A DNA stretch of 42,990 nt from Clostridiales bacterium (GTDB lineage Bacteria > Bacillota > Clostridia > Oscillospirales > Butyricicoccaceae), in contig SFJM01000017.1 of NCBI GenBank assembly GCA_004555915.1, positions 1 to 42,990 of the forward strand, in the 5' to 3' direction. The notes beneath the pieces were generated by a model. It searched no databases. It saw only the letters and a program-made list of their open reading frames with translations, and was not told the origin of the DNA. The position numbers and the translations under genes are program-made. This document shows, in pieces, positions 33,923 to 42,093 of this stretch (its first letter is position 1; every line of letters begins with the position of its first letter).

Positions 33923-34180
33923 ATGAAAAGCTTTACCTATACGATTACCGACCAAAAGGGCATGCATGCCCGCCCGGCGGGGATGCTGGTCAAAAAAGCA
34001 AAGGAATTCCCCTGTGATATCCGGATTGAAGCGAACGGGAAGGGGGCGGATGCCCGTAAAATGTTTGCTGTGATGGGATTGGGCATCAAGGCCGGAGATA
34101 CGGTTACCATTACCGCTGCAGGTGACCAGGAGGAGGCAGCCGCAGCAGAACTGGAAGCCTTTTTGAAGCAAAGCCTGTAA
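33923..34180 (+). CDS. HPr-family phosphocarrier lacking the regulatory serine
   Basis: An 85-residue HPr fold with His15 in the exact GMHARPAG context, so it can accept phosphate from Enzyme I. The regulatory Ser46 of Gram-positive HPr is Lys here (ARKMFAVMGLG at 44-54), so HPr kinase could not modify it. AAAGGAG lies 9-10 bases before ATG 33923, and the start gives H15 numbering identical to HPr; ATG 33902 is less likely. It stands alone, after the iol terminator, with no PTS genes near. It may be a dedicated phosphate donor or a paralogue without catabolite-repression function. Confidence 0.88.
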   Translation: MKSFTYTITDQKGMHARPAGMLVKKAKEFPCDIRIEANGKGADARKMFAVMGLGIKAGDTVTITAAGDQEEAAAAELEAFLKQSL

Positions 34181-34224
34181 GGAGGAGCCGGTTGCACGGT
34201 TCTCTGTCCTGGCGTTATGCCGAT

Positions 34225-34264
34225 AAAAAAACTCCGCACGCCTGTAAACAGGACTGTGCGGAGT
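34225..34264 (-). terminator. Terminator of upp
   Basis: A 9-bp stem ACTCCGCAC/GTGCGGAGT (34231-34239 with 34256-34264) with an inner CCTGT/CAGG pairing. On the minus strand it is followed by six T residues (34225-34230). Confidence 0.85.
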
Positions 34265-34295
34265 GAATCTGTGATGGGGGAAAATCAGAACGGCA

Positions 34296-34925
34296 TTACT
34301 TGGTGCCGTACATACGGTTGCCTGCATCGCCCATGCCCGGAACGATGTAGCCATTTTCATTGATTTCAGGATCAATACCGGCGCAGTAAATCTGGACATC
34401 CGGATGCTCCTCAATGATGGACTTGACAGCACTTTCTGCTGCCAGGATGCACAGAATCTTAATGTTCTGGACATTGTGGTTCTTGAGGAACTGGATAGCG
34501 GCATTCATGGTACCGCCGGTGGCAACCATGGTATCGAACAGGAGAACCTCGCTGTGTGCAACATCGGTGGGCAGCTTGCAGTAGTATTCCACCGGCTGCA
34601 TGGTCTTGGGATCACGGTACAGACCGATATGACCTACCTTTGCGTTGGGGATCAGCTTCAGTGCGCCTTCTACCATGCCCATGCCGGAGCGCAGGATGGC
34701 AACCAGGGCAACCTTTCTGCCGGAAATGATGCTGACCTTGGAATGAGCGACCGGAGTTTCAATTTCAACTTCCTTCATCGGCAGTTCGCGGGAAGCCTCA
34801 TAGCAGAGCAGAGAGGAAATTTCGGAAACAGCTTCACGGAACTCCTTGGAGCCGGTACACTTGTCGCGCATAAGAGAGAGCTTGTGAACAATCAGCGGAT
34901 GATCCATTACATGAACCTGAGTCAT
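34296..34925 (-). CDS. upp: Uracil phosphoribosyltransferase
   Basis: A 209-residue salvage enzyme making UMP from uracil and PRPP. The PRPP-binding loop LLFDTMVATGGTMNAAI, GRKVALVAILRSGMGM and the C-terminal GDAGNRMYGTK uracil site are all present. AAAGGAG precedes ATG 34925. It is transcribed alone and ends at a terminator facing the HPr gene. Length is normal. Confidence 0.97.
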   Translation of the reverse strand: MTQVHVMDHPLIVHKLSLMRDKCTGSKEFREAVSEISSLLCYEASRELPMKEVEIETPVAHSKVSIISGRKVALVAILRSGMGMVEGALKLIPNAKVGHIGLYRDPKTMQPVEYYCKLPTDVAHSEVLLFDTMVATGGTMNAAIQFLKNHNVQNIKILCILAAESAVKSIIEEHPDVQIYCAGIDPEINENGYIVPGMGDAGNRMYGTK

Positions 34926-34980
34926 ATGTCAAATCTCCTTTATCGTTTATTTTTTTTCCTGAATCAATAGGAATACAGTT

Positions 34981-35009
34981 ATTATAACAGATTTGTACAT
35001 TATTGCCAA
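34981..35009 (-). promoter_or_regulatory. Promoter of upp
   Basis: Minus strand TTGGCA (35004-35009), 17-bp spacer, TATAAT (34981-34986). Confidence 0.82.
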
Positions 35010-35087
35010 CAGAAAACGAGAAAAATGCGGGACAATCCCACGCATCGACGACAAATTACCTAAAAAGTATAAAGGGCGTCGAAAATA

Positions 35088-35104
35088 TTATCCACAATGG
35101 ATAA
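35088..35104. promoter_or_regulatory. Inverted repeat TTATCCA-3-TGGATAA upstream of pucG
   Basis: A perfect 7-bp inverted repeat about 200 bp before the pucG -35. Another TGGATAA occurs at 35253-35259, nearer to the promoter. The same half-site forms a 10-bp inverted repeat before the fdrA promoter. A common operator for the purine-degradation genes is possible. Confidence 0.4.
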
Positions 35105-35291
35105 AAAAGAATGAAAATTCTGCTGGAAAAGCATGAGGAAATGGTGTAATATATCTCAGGTACGGAATTTTTTGCGGATATAAAGATGTCTGCAGAGGAC
35201 ATCATGTCTGAAAAACGATGTTTGTTGGAGATAAACAGAGTTTTGTCTAAAGTGGATAATAAAATGTGGAAAATTTCCGTAAAATTGGTCA

Positions 35292-35320
35292 TTGCATAAG
35301 TGGCCGAAAGGAATTACAAT
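35292..35320 (+). promoter_or_regulatory. Promoter of the pucG-like gene
   Basis: TTGCAT (35292-35297), 17-bp spacer, TACAAT (35315-35320). The start near 35327 leaves a 100-nt leader with a terminator inside. Confidence 0.75.
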
Positions 35321-35344
35321 ACTATTTGTAAACAGAATAAAGAT

Positions 35345-35392
35345 AAAAGAATTCCAAAGAAGGAAACTTCCTTGGGATTCTTTTGCTTTTTT
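35345..35392 (+). terminator. Leader terminator (attenuator) before the pucG-like gene
   Basis: An 18-bp stem with one mismatch (35345-35362 with 35367-35384), GAAA loop, then TTTTGCTTTTTT. It lies about 18 nt after the predicted transcription start and 36 nt before the start codon, so most transcripts should stop unless an antiterminator acts. It lacks the TTGGAG element of the GlpP-type leaders. Confidence 0.8.
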
Positions 35393-35427
35393 CAAAGGAA
35401 TTTACTGGAAGAAAGGATGCGTTTACT

Positions 35428-36657
35428 ATGCAATTCAATGAAATCAATCCCTCTCCGCGTCTGCTGATGTGCCCGGGCCCGGTTGCGGCTGAACCGCGCG
35501 TGCTTCGTGCCATGGCTACCCCGATTATCGGCCAGTTTGACCCGGAATTCACTGCTATGATGAATGAAACCATGGAGATGGAGCGTCGCCTGTTCCAGAC
35601 ACAGAACAAGCAGACCTATCTGGTAGATACCACCTCCCGTGGTGGCCTGGAAACCATCCTTACCGGTGCCATCTGCCCGGGTGACAAGGTTCTGGTTCCG
35701 GCTTATGGCCGTTTTGGCTATCTGCAGGCGGAAATCCTTGAGCGCTGCGGTGCGGACATTACCATGATTGAAAGAGAATGGGGCACCGTCTTTGACCCGC
35801 AGGAAATCGAGGATGCACTGAAGCAGGACAGCTACAAGGCAGTTGCCATTGTCCACGGCGAAACCTCCACCTCCCTGATGCAGCCGCTGAAGGAAATCGG
35901 CGAAATTTGTGAGCGCTATGGCGTTCTGCTGATCGTGGATGCTGTTGCAACACTGGGCGGCGCAGAAGTCAAGGTAGATGACTGGAAGCTGTCCGCCTGC
36001 ATTGCCGGTACCCAGAAGTGCATTTCCGCACCGTCCGGCTCCGCGCTGGTTACCTATAATGATGCAGTTTCTGAGATTGCAAACAAGAGAAAGCGTGTGG
36101 AAAAGGGCATCCGTACCGACGGCGATGTGGAAGGCGAGCTGACCCGCATCCCCAGCAACTATCTGGATATGGCACAGCTGGAGGACTACTGGAGCCCGCG
36201 CCGCCTGAACCATCATACCGAGGCAACCAGCATGCAGTATGCGGTACATGAAGCACTGCGCTGCATCATGCAGGAGACACTGGAAGCACGCTTTGCAAGA
36301 CATAAGCTGAATGACAAGGCGCTGACTGCCGGCCTGCAGGCAATGGGCCTGACCATCTTCGGCGATATCGACAACAAGATGCCGGTGGTAACGGCAATCA
36401 ATATTCCGGAAGGCGTAAACGGCAAGGACATCCGTGGTATGCTGCTCAATGACTTCGGCATTGAAATCGCAACCTCCTTCGGCCCGCTGGATGGCAAGAT
36501 CCTGCGTATCGGCAACATGGGCTACTCCAGCCAGAAGTGCAACATCCTGATCCTGCTGAGCGCACTGGAAGCAGTTATGCTGAAAAACGGTGCCAAGGTC
36601 ACAACCGGTGAGGCTGTTTCTGCGGCAATGGATGTCTATCACGCTGCAGAAAAGTAA
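35428..36657 (+). CDS. pucG: Class V aminotransferase, PucG-like (ureidoglycine-glyoxylate or alanine-glyoxylate)
   Basis: A 409-residue PLP enzyme. PLP lysine is K197 (AGTQKCIS). Residues linked to ureidoglycine specificity in Bacillus PucG appear to be kept: the Gln in GQFDPE (Q36) and the Asn in RRLNHHTEA (N261). PucG transfers the amino group of ureidoglycine to glyoxylate, giving oxalurate and glycine. ATG 35428 gives normal length with AAGAAAGGA about 10 bases upstream; the longer frame runs into the leader terminator. It is followed by an AllH-like gene, allantoinase and fdrA, which fits. Alanine-glyoxylate aminotransferase is the alternative. Confidence 0.83.
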   Translation: MQFNEINPSPRLLMCPGPVAAEPRVLRAMATPIIGQFDPEFTAMMNETMEMERRLFQTQNKQTYLVDTTSRGGLETILTGAICPGDKVLVPAYGRFGYLQAEILERCGADITMIEREWGTVFDPQEIEDALKQDSYKAVAIVHGETSTSLMQPLKEIGEICERYGVLLIVDAVATLGGAEVKVDDWKLSACIAGTQKCISAPSGSALVTYNDAVSEIANKRKRVEKGIRTDGDVEGELTRIPSNYLDMAQLEDYWSPRRLNHHTEATSMQYAVHEALRCIMQETLEARFARHKLNDKALTAGLQAMGLTIFGDIDNKMPVVTAINIPEGVNGKDIRGMLLNDFGIEIATSFGPLDGKILRIGNMGYSSQKCNILILLSALEAVMLKNGAKVTTGEAVSAAMDVYHAAEK

Positions 36658-36744
36658 GCTTTTATCAAACCGACCACAGGTTACAGGCATAGAATGGGCG
36701 TACCGGTGCGTGCGGGACAGGCCGCATGCACCCGCCCCCCCCTG

Positions 36745-36777
36745 AAAAATCCCCGGTGACGAGAGCGTCAGCCGGGG
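36745..36777 (-). terminator. Terminator of the DUF2877 gene
   Basis: On the minus strand CCCCGGC-TGACG pairs with CGTCA-CCGGGG with one bulged base, followed by a T run (36745-36749). The stem overlaps the stop codon of the gene. Confidence 0.75.
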
Positions 36778-37631
36778 AGGGACAGGGTCAGGGCATACAG
36801 GATTCCGCACAGGGTATCCATACCGGAGGAATGTCCGACAGCGGAGAAGGCGGCTGACAGCTGTGCCGCATCGGAAGCATGGCGCAGGGAGCAGACCGCT
36901 TCACTGAACTGGCCCTGCAGGGCACATTGCAGAAATGTCCGGCTGATATCGTTGGTATCCGGCAGCTTTTGTGTAATTTGCTCCTGCAATGCCGTGGAAA
37001 ACGGATGATCGGTACAATCCCGGAGAATCAGGCCGGCCAGTACGCCACAGAGAAAGTCATCTCCGCTGGGGGTCAGCCCGATGCCAAGGCCGATAATGCT
37101 GGACAAGCTGTGCGCGGCTGTTGTATAATGGAACAAACGTATTTTTTGTGAACATAAATTCATATGGTTTTCGGCGGCAGCCAGCACCAGCTGTTCCCCC
37201 AGCTGGGTGGGTTTGTCCGACGGAAACAGAATGTTTCGGAAACCGCCTTTTGCGGAATGTTTCAGAATGGAACAGATTTGGGCGGTGAGGGAAGGCAAAT
37301 CGCTTTCCGAAACCGGCATCAGCATGGTTTCGACGGTTTCCGCGGCATCCAGACAGAATGCCGTTTCCGGCAGATGAATGGTATCCGCAGTCAGGGAAAC
37401 CGGCTGCCCGGCAGATACCGGCAGATCGGACATTTCCTGCCCGGTCAGCGAGGTAATCAGGCTGATAGGGGATAACGGTGAACCGGCGGCCTGCAGGGCA
37501 ACCAGCGTGCCGTCGAAGGACAGGTTGATGGTTTTGCGATAGACGGAATGTACCGTTCCGGTTGTCCGGGCAGACAGCAGCTGTCTGACAAGGGCGGTTG
37601 TACGCTGGATCGGATACATGGATGACATCAT
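36768..37631 (-). CDS. allH: DUF2877 protein, AllH-like oxamate carbamoyltransferase subunit
   Basis: A 287-residue DUF2877 protein. GLGIGLTPSGDDFLCGVLAGL in the second half is the family signature. In E. coli the DUF2877 protein (AllH, formerly YlbF) works with FdrA (AllF) and YlbE (AllG) as oxamate carbamoyltransferase, which splits oxalurate to oxamate and carbamoyl phosphate. fdrA is present at the right end of this window; an AllG gene is not seen. The start is uncertain: AAGGA directly abuts ATG 37631, and the in-frame ATG at 37619 is also possible. It is opposite in strand to its neighbours. Confidence 0.85.
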   Translation of the reverse strand: MMSSMYPIQRTTALVRQLLSARTTGTVHSVYRKTINLSFDGTLVALQAAGSPLSPISLITSLTGQEMSDLPVSAGQPVSLTADTIHLPETAFCLDAAETVETMLMPVSESDLPSLTAQICSILKHSAKGGFRNILFPSDKPTQLGEQLVLAAAENHMNLCSQKIRLFHYTTAAHSLSSIIGLGIGLTPSGDDFLCGVLAGLILRDCTDHPFSTALQEQITQKLPDTNDISRTFLQCALQGQFSEAVCSLRHASDAAQLSAAFSAVGHSSGMDTLCGILYALTLSLPG

Positions 37632-37660
37632 TCCTTTCTGTTTGCTGTTGGTCTACTATG

Positions 37661-37688
37661 ATTGTATCAAAAGAAAACAGAAAAACAA
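37661..37688 (-). promoter_or_regulatory. Probable promoter of the DUF2877 gene
   Basis: Minus strand TTGTTT (37683-37688), 16-bp spacer, TACAAT (37661-37666). The rest of 37689-37854 has a TTGAA-4-TTCAA inverted repeat (37800-37813) but no clear promoter for the allantoinase gene. Confidence 0.5.
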
Positions 37689-37854
37689 TATTTTTTGCAA
37701 AAATCAGGCGGATGAAGAAGAGAGAGATATCCGGCTGTTGAGACATAACAGGTGAAATGCCGGCGGTGAGCAGCAGCTCCCGGGGCATCCGGCACCATTT
37801 TGAAAGCATTCAACTTATGCTGAGACATAAGGAAAATAGAATGGAGGAATAGTT

Positions 37855-39258
37855 ATGTATGATTTGTTGGTGAAAAACGGTAAGCTTGTCACGCCGGACC
37901 GGATCTATGAGGCTGATGTTGCCATCAAGGATGGCAAATATGCAGCAATCGTAGCAAAGGGCACGGAAGTGGAAGCGGAAAAGGTGATTGATGCCGCTGG
38001 AAAGTATGTATTCCCGGGCATCATCGACTGCCACGCACATCTGAACGAACCGGGCTTTGAATACCGAGAGGATTTTGAAACCGGTTCCCGGGCAGCGGTT
38101 GTTGCAGGCTGCACAACTCTGATTGACATGCCGCTGAACAATGATCCGTCCCTGATGAACAAGGAGATCTTTGACCTGAAGTATGGCAAGATCAGCAAGC
38201 ATTCCCTGGTGGATTATGCACTGTGGGGCGGTATCGTAGGCGATTATGACGACCAGCCGGGTTCTGTCAAGAACAACATGAATGACCTGGTTGACCTGCA
38301 TAACTGCGGCGTAGCGGCATTCAAGGGCTTTACCTGTCCGAATGGTGACCTGTTCCCGACGGTGAACATGGGCAATGTCCGCAAGGCGCTGGAGATTCTG
38401 AAGCCCTATGGCGCACTGTGCGGCTTCCATTGTGAGGAATACGGCCAGGTGCTGGAGATGGAGAAGGAAGCAAAGGCAAAGGAAGGCAGAACCAATCAGG
38501 AAAAGATTCGAGACTTCCTGGATTCCCATGATGTATGGACCGAATATGTTGCAACCAAAAATGTCATTGATATGGCAAGAGCAACCGGTGGCCGTGTGCA
38601 TATCTGCCATGTCAGCCATCCGATGGTAGCACAGGTGGTCAAGGATGCCATCCATGAGGGCCTGCCGATTACCGCGGAGACCTGCCCGCATTACCTTGGC
38701 TTTACCGAGGATTTCGTCTTTGAAAAGGGCGCTCCGGCAAAGTGCACACCGCCGATGCGCAAGAAGGAAGACATGGAGAAGCTGTGGGATTATGTGCTGG
38801 ACGGCACACTGTCCTGTGTGGGCTCTGACCATTCCCCGGCAGCTGACGAGGAAAAGGACAACGCAACCAGGGACATCTGGCATGCATGGGGCGGCCTGAA
38901 TGCCATCCAGTTCTTCCTGCCGATGATGTTTGACATGGTTGTCCATAAGAAGAAGCTGAGCCCGACCCTGATTGCCAAGGTCATGGACTACAATCCGGCA
39001 AAGGTATTCGGCCTGTACGGACGCAAGGGTGCCTTTGAACTGGGCTTCGACGGTGACATTGTCATTGTGGACCCGGACAAGGCATGGAAGTGCGAGCAGG
39101 ACAAGCTGCTGACCAAGGGTCATGTCTCCTGCTTCGACGGCCTGGAAGGAAAGGGCGCTCCGGTATGCACCATCATCCGCGGCAAGGTTGTGGCTGAGGA
39201 CGGCATGTACAAGGAAGATGCCATTGGCTACGGCGCATATATCACGCCGGTCCGCTAA
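37855..39258 (+). CDS. allB: Allantoinase
   Basis: A 467-residue cyclic amidohydrolase that opens allantoin to allantoate. The metal site is visible as DCHAHLNEPG near residue 60, the carboxylated-lysine region AFKGFTCPNGD, HCEEYG, HVSHP and the SDHSP aspartate. PAKCTPPMR resembles dihydroorotase/hydantoinase relatives. GGAGG lies 7 bases before ATG 37855. Position before an NCS1 permease and near fdrA and DUF2877 supports allantoinase over dihydropyrimidinase or dihydroorotase. Confidence 0.9.
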   Translation: MYDLLVKNGKLVTPDRIYEADVAIKDGKYAAIVAKGTEVEAEKVIDAAGKYVFPGIIDCHAHLNEPGFEYREDFETGSRAAVVAGCTTLIDMPLNNDPSLMNKEIFDLKYGKISKHSLVDYALWGGIVGDYDDQPGSVKNNMNDLVDLHNCGVAAFKGFTCPNGDLFPTVNMGNVRKALEILKPYGALCGFHCEEYGQVLEMEKEAKAKEGRTNQEKIRDFLDSHDVWTEYVATKNVIDMARATGGRVHICHVSHPMVAQVVKDAIHEGLPITAETCPHYLGFTEDFVFEKGAPAKCTPPMRKKEDMEKLWDYVLDGTLSCVGSDHSPAADEEKDNATRDIWHAWGGLNAIQFFLPMMFDMVVHKKKLSPTLIAKVMDYNPAKVFGLYGRKGAFELGFDGDIVIVDPDKAWKCEQDKLLTKGHVSCFDGLEGKGAPVCTIIRGKVVAEDGMYKEDAIGYGAYITPVR

Positions 39259-39331
39259 GAAAGAGGGTCAGAATAAGGCATTGCCTTTCTGAGATAGAAA
39301 AAGAAATGGAGAAAAGAAAAGAGGTAAATGT

Positions 39332-40687
39332 ATGAGCGAATCTACAAAGAACGCAAAGCAGGAAGCCAGCTCGCTGAAGCCGATTCAGGAGAAAGATCGA
39401 ATTATGAGCTGGGGCTCCAACACCATGCTGTGGCTCGGCGGCTGTATCTCCATCGGTACGCTGTCCATGGGCTCTGCACAGCTGGATAAGGGCCTGAACC
39501 TGTTACAGCTGTTCCTGGCAGTATTGATTGGTTCCACCATTCTGGTTGTGGGCATCTGCCTGAACGACCAGTTCAGCTACAAGACCGGCGCACCGTATGC
39601 AGTACAGCTGAAGAGCGCCTTCGGCACCAAGGGCAACATCGTGCCGGTTATGATCCGAGGATTGCCCGCAATTGTATGGTATGGCTTCCAGACATGGCTG
39701 GGCGGCTCTGCCATCAACAACATTGCAAAGGCTCTGTTTGGCTATGACAACATCTGGCTGTTCTTCCTGCTGTTCCAGCTGATTCAGATCATCCTGTCCA
39801 TCCGTGGTTTCCAGGGTGCCAAGTGGGTTGGCAACATTGGCGGCGTTGTTATCGTACTGGCAATGTTCTATCTGCTGTATGTCTGCATCACCCAGCAGGG
39901 CGATGTCATCGCAGAAAATCTGCTGCACAAGGAAGGCACCTGGGGCATGCCGTTTATCGCAGCTATCATTGCGTTCTTCGGCAACAGTACCACAGTTATG
40001 CTGAATGCAGGTGACTATTCACGAGAGGTAAAGAGTGGATATTCCGCTGTCAAGCGCGGTGCTTCCTACTTTATCGCTATGGTTCCGTCTACTGTTATGC
40101 TGGGCATGATCGGCGCAATGGCTTGTACCGCTACCGGCATTGCAAACCCGATCAATGCATTCTATGCAATGGTAGACAACAAGATCATTCTGGTTGTTAC
40201 CCTGAGCTTCATTATCTTTGCACAGCTGTCCACCAACCTGGCTTCCAATGTCATTCCGCCGGCATATGCTTTCATGGATGCCTTCAAGATGAAGCATAAG
40301 ACTGCAGTTATTCTGGTAGGCATTCTGGCAGTCTGCACCTGCCCGTGGATTCTGACCAACGACAGCTCTGCTGCAGGTCTGGATCTGTTCGTTAAGATCT
40401 ACACCGCATTCTTCGGCCCGATCTTTGCTGTCCTGATTACTGACTACTTCATTCTTCACAGAAGAAAGGCAGACCATCTGGATGATCTGTATGATGAAAA
40501 TGGCGACCATTCCGGTGTCAACTGGGCGGCAATCATTGCAATCATTGTAGGCGCAATCATCGGCCTGATCAATGTTGATATTTCGTTCTTTACTGCTACC
40601 ATCCCGACTGGTCTGGTATTCTACTTCTGCATGAAGCATATGAAGTCCTGCGAGCGTTTCCGCAAGGGCACCATTCTGGACAAGTAA
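39332..40687 (+). CDS. NCS1 family permease, probable allantoin/purine uptake
   Basis: A 451-residue membrane protein with about twelve helices of the nucleobase:cation symporter-1 family. Typical segments are WLGGCISIGTLSMGSA, FGTKGNIVPVMIRGLPAIVWYGFQTWLGG and NAGDYSREVKSG. AGAGGTA is about 5-6 bases before ATG 39332. It follows allantoinase by 73 bp and is followed by a terminator. Allantoin (PucI/AllP type) is the most likely substrate from context; cytosine or uracil cannot be excluded. Confidence 0.9.
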   Translation: MSESTKNAKQEASSLKPIQEKDRIMSWGSNTMLWLGGCISIGTLSMGSAQLDKGLNLLQLFLAVLIGSTILVVGICLNDQFSYKTGAPYAVQLKSAFGTKGNIVPVMIRGLPAIVWYGFQTWLGGSAINNIAKALFGYDNIWLFFLLFQLIQIILSIRGFQGAKWVGNIGGVVIVLAMFYLLYVCITQQGDVIAENLLHKEGTWGMPFIAAIIAFFGNSTTVMLNAGDYSREVKSGYSAVKRGASYFIAMVPSTVMLGMIGAMACTATGIANPINAFYAMVDNKIILVVTLSFIIFAQLSTNLASNVIPPAYAFMDAFKMKHKTAVILVGILAVCTCPWILTNDSSAAGLDLFVKIYTAFFGPIFAVLITDYFILHRRKADHLDDLYDENGDHSGVNWAAIIAIIVGAIIGLINVDISFFTATIPTGLVFYFCMKHMKSCERFRKGTILDK

Positions 40688-40727
40688 TGGCTGGAACGAT
40701 ATCCGTCATTGTATAATGTGATTCCTG

Positions 40728-40765
40728 AGGGCAGGGTGCAGCGCTGTACCCTGCCCTTTCTTTAT
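40728..40765 (+). terminator. Terminator of the allB-permease operon
   Basis: A 10-bp stem AGGGCAGGGT/ACCCTGCCCT (40728-40737 with 40748-40757) followed by a T-rich tail. The next small gene starts 19 bp later, so it may be read through. Confidence 0.75.
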
Positions 40766-40783
40766 TGAGCAGGAGGAAAGGAT

Positions 40784-40936
40784 ATGGAACAGAAACAACT
40801 GGTCTTTTTCTGTAAGGGCTGCCGCAATGCCTGCAAGCTGGAGGTCACCATAGTGGATGGAAAAGTCACACAGGTTACCGGAGGCGGCTGCCGCAGGTCT
40901 GAGGCCAACGCAAAACGCTATCTGGAAAAAACATAA
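40784..40936 (+). CDS. Tiny Cys-rich protein resembling the N-terminus of DUF1667
   Basis: A 50-residue protein with four cysteines at 10, 13, 17 and 36 (C-x2-C-x3-C-x18-C). The pattern, including V-x-x-VTGGGC-x-R, closely parallels residues 6-32 of the DUF1667 protein at 2839 (C-x2-C-x3-C-x16-C, VTGNSCPR). GAGGAAAGG lies just before ATG 40784, so translation should be efficient. It would bind one metal or Fe-S cluster. It sits between the allantoin permease gene and a hairpin, near fdrA. Function unknown; a partner of a redox or carbamoyl-transferring enzyme is a guess. Confidence 0.8.
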   Translation: MEQKQLVFFCKGCRNACKLEVTIVDGKVTQVTGGGCRRSEANAKRYLEKT

Positions 40937-40965
40937 AAAAAGAAGCTCTGCGGGGCAGAGCTTCT
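40935..40965 (-). terminator. Hairpin between the small Cys-rich gene and the alpha/beta hydrolase
   Basis: An 11-bp stem (40941-40951 with 40955-40965). On the minus strand a T run (40935-40940) follows, so it terminates the leftward hydrolase gene; on the plus strand the tail is weak. Confidence 0.8.
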
Positions 40966-40990
40966 GCAAGAACAGGTATTTTTGCATTGC

Positions 40991-41842
40991 TTAAAGGAGA
41001 CAGGTGTCCAGAAAACGAAGGGTTGCAACCAGCAGACGCTGGGTCAGAGGACTGGATTCGTTGCGGTCGAAGTCATGCTGGTCACCGGAGGCAATGAACC
41101 GCTGGGCCTGGTATTTCTGGCACAGGGCCTGGAATTCCTGAAACGGGATGTCGGTATCCCGCATGCTGTGGGCACAGAAAATCGGGCACGGCAGGGTATC
41201 ACAATTGCGCAGCGAGAAGTCCAGGAAGAAAAATTTTTCCCGTCCGTCATAGAACAGGGATTTCCAGCAGCCGGTCTGGCGGGCATAGACATAGGCACTG
41301 TAATGGGTATCCAGCGGGCCGTCCGCGTGCATATAATCCGGCAGCGCCTCCAGACAGGATTCCGGTACAGCCGGAAGGGTCTGGTAATACCGGCTCGGGA
41401 CATTGAACCAGCCATCGGTCAGAAAGCCGTAACCATAATAGGATAATATGCCAAGCGGCGGCTGCACGAGGCTTCCGCTGGCAGCAGCCAGCAGGCACAG
41501 ATAGGCTCCGGCGGAGCGTCCCCACAGGAAATAGGGAAGCTGATGTACGGTATAGGCATCCGGGCTCTCGATAAACCGGTTGATGGACGACAGGATGTCA
41601 TCCCGGATAAAGCCCAGTTTGGCAGCCGGTGAGAGCGGATAATCAAAGGCAATAATGATAAAGCCCTTGCCGGTCAGAGTCAGCAGATGCTTTTCCGGCA
41701 GGTCGGTGCGGGAACCATACAGCAGGCCGCCGCCATGGAAATACAGGATATGTGCCCGGGGTTCCACATCCGGATCGCTGTAGATGGTGGCGCATTTGAC
41801 ATAAGGTGTCTGCTGCAGCGTGATTTTACGTTCTGTGAGCAT
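40991..41842 (-). CDS. Alpha/beta hydrolase, HSL-type esterase
   Basis: A 283-residue serine hydrolase. It has the oxyanion motif HGGG at 36-39, nucleophile elbow GRSAGA with Ser110, an acid in the MRDTDIPF segment, and the His in GDQHDFDR. This fits the hormone-sensitive-lipase/carboxylesterase group. No signal peptide is visible, so it should be cytosolic. GGAGA precedes ATG 41842. It is the only leftward gene between the allantoin permease and fdrA; an amidase or ureido-hydrolase role there is possible but not shown. Confidence 0.87.
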   Translation of the reverse strand: MLTERKITLQQTPYVKCATIYSDPDVEPRAHILYFHGGGLLYGSRTDLPEKHLLTLTGKGFIIIAFDYPLSPAAKLGFIRDDILSSINRFIESPDAYTVHQLPYFLWGRSAGAYLCLLAAASGSLVQPPLGILSYYGYGFLTDGWFNVPSRYYQTLPAVPESCLEALPDYMHADGPLDTHYSAYVYARQTGCWKSLFYDGREKFFFLDFSLRNCDTLPCPIFCAHSMRDTDIPFQEFQALCQKYQAQRFIASGDQHDFDRNESSPLTQRLLVATLRFLDTCLL

Positions 41843-41885
41843 GATGTTCTCCTTTGCAATCAGCGTTCAAATGAACTGTATCCTT

Positions 41886-41894
41886 ATTATAACA
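41886..41894 (-). promoter_or_regulatory. Extended -10 of the alpha/beta hydrolase gene
   Basis: Minus strand TGT-TATAAT (41894 to 41886) about 45 bp before the start codon; TTGTAT lies 15 bp further up. Confidence 0.55.
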
Positions 41895-41933
41895 TGAAAT
41901 AAGGCGATACAAGGAGAAATCCGAAAGTAATTG

Positions 41934-41962
41934 TGGATAAAACGACAGAAATGTTTTATCCA
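41934..41962. promoter_or_regulatory. Inverted repeat TGGATAAAAC-9-GTTTTATCCA upstream of fdrA
   Basis: A perfect 10-bp inverted repeat that ends 9 bp before the fdrA -35. A further ATTATCCA occurs downstream of the -10 at about 42013-42022. The half-site also occurs before pucG. It looks like an operator. Confidence 0.5.
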
Positions 41963-41971
41963 TAGTTGGAG

Positions 41972-42000
41972 TTGAAAAAAATAACATTTCCTGTGATAAT
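41972..42000 (+). promoter_or_regulatory. Promoter of fdrA
   Basis: TTGAAA (41972-41977), 17-bp spacer, GATAAT (41995-42000). The leader would be about 85 nt. Confidence 0.65.
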
Positions 42001-42093
42001 AAAAATAGGTCAAATTATCCAACGATCCAAGTGCAAGAGATTTATTTTTCATACAAATAATCTAAAAAATAACAGCAAGGAGTGTAGGGAAAC

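Noticed and set aside
34926..35427. A riboswitch (purine or other) upstream of the pucG-like gene
   Set aside because: The transcript starts close to the terminator and I could not find a known aptamer core. Only promoter, inverted repeats and attenuator are supported.
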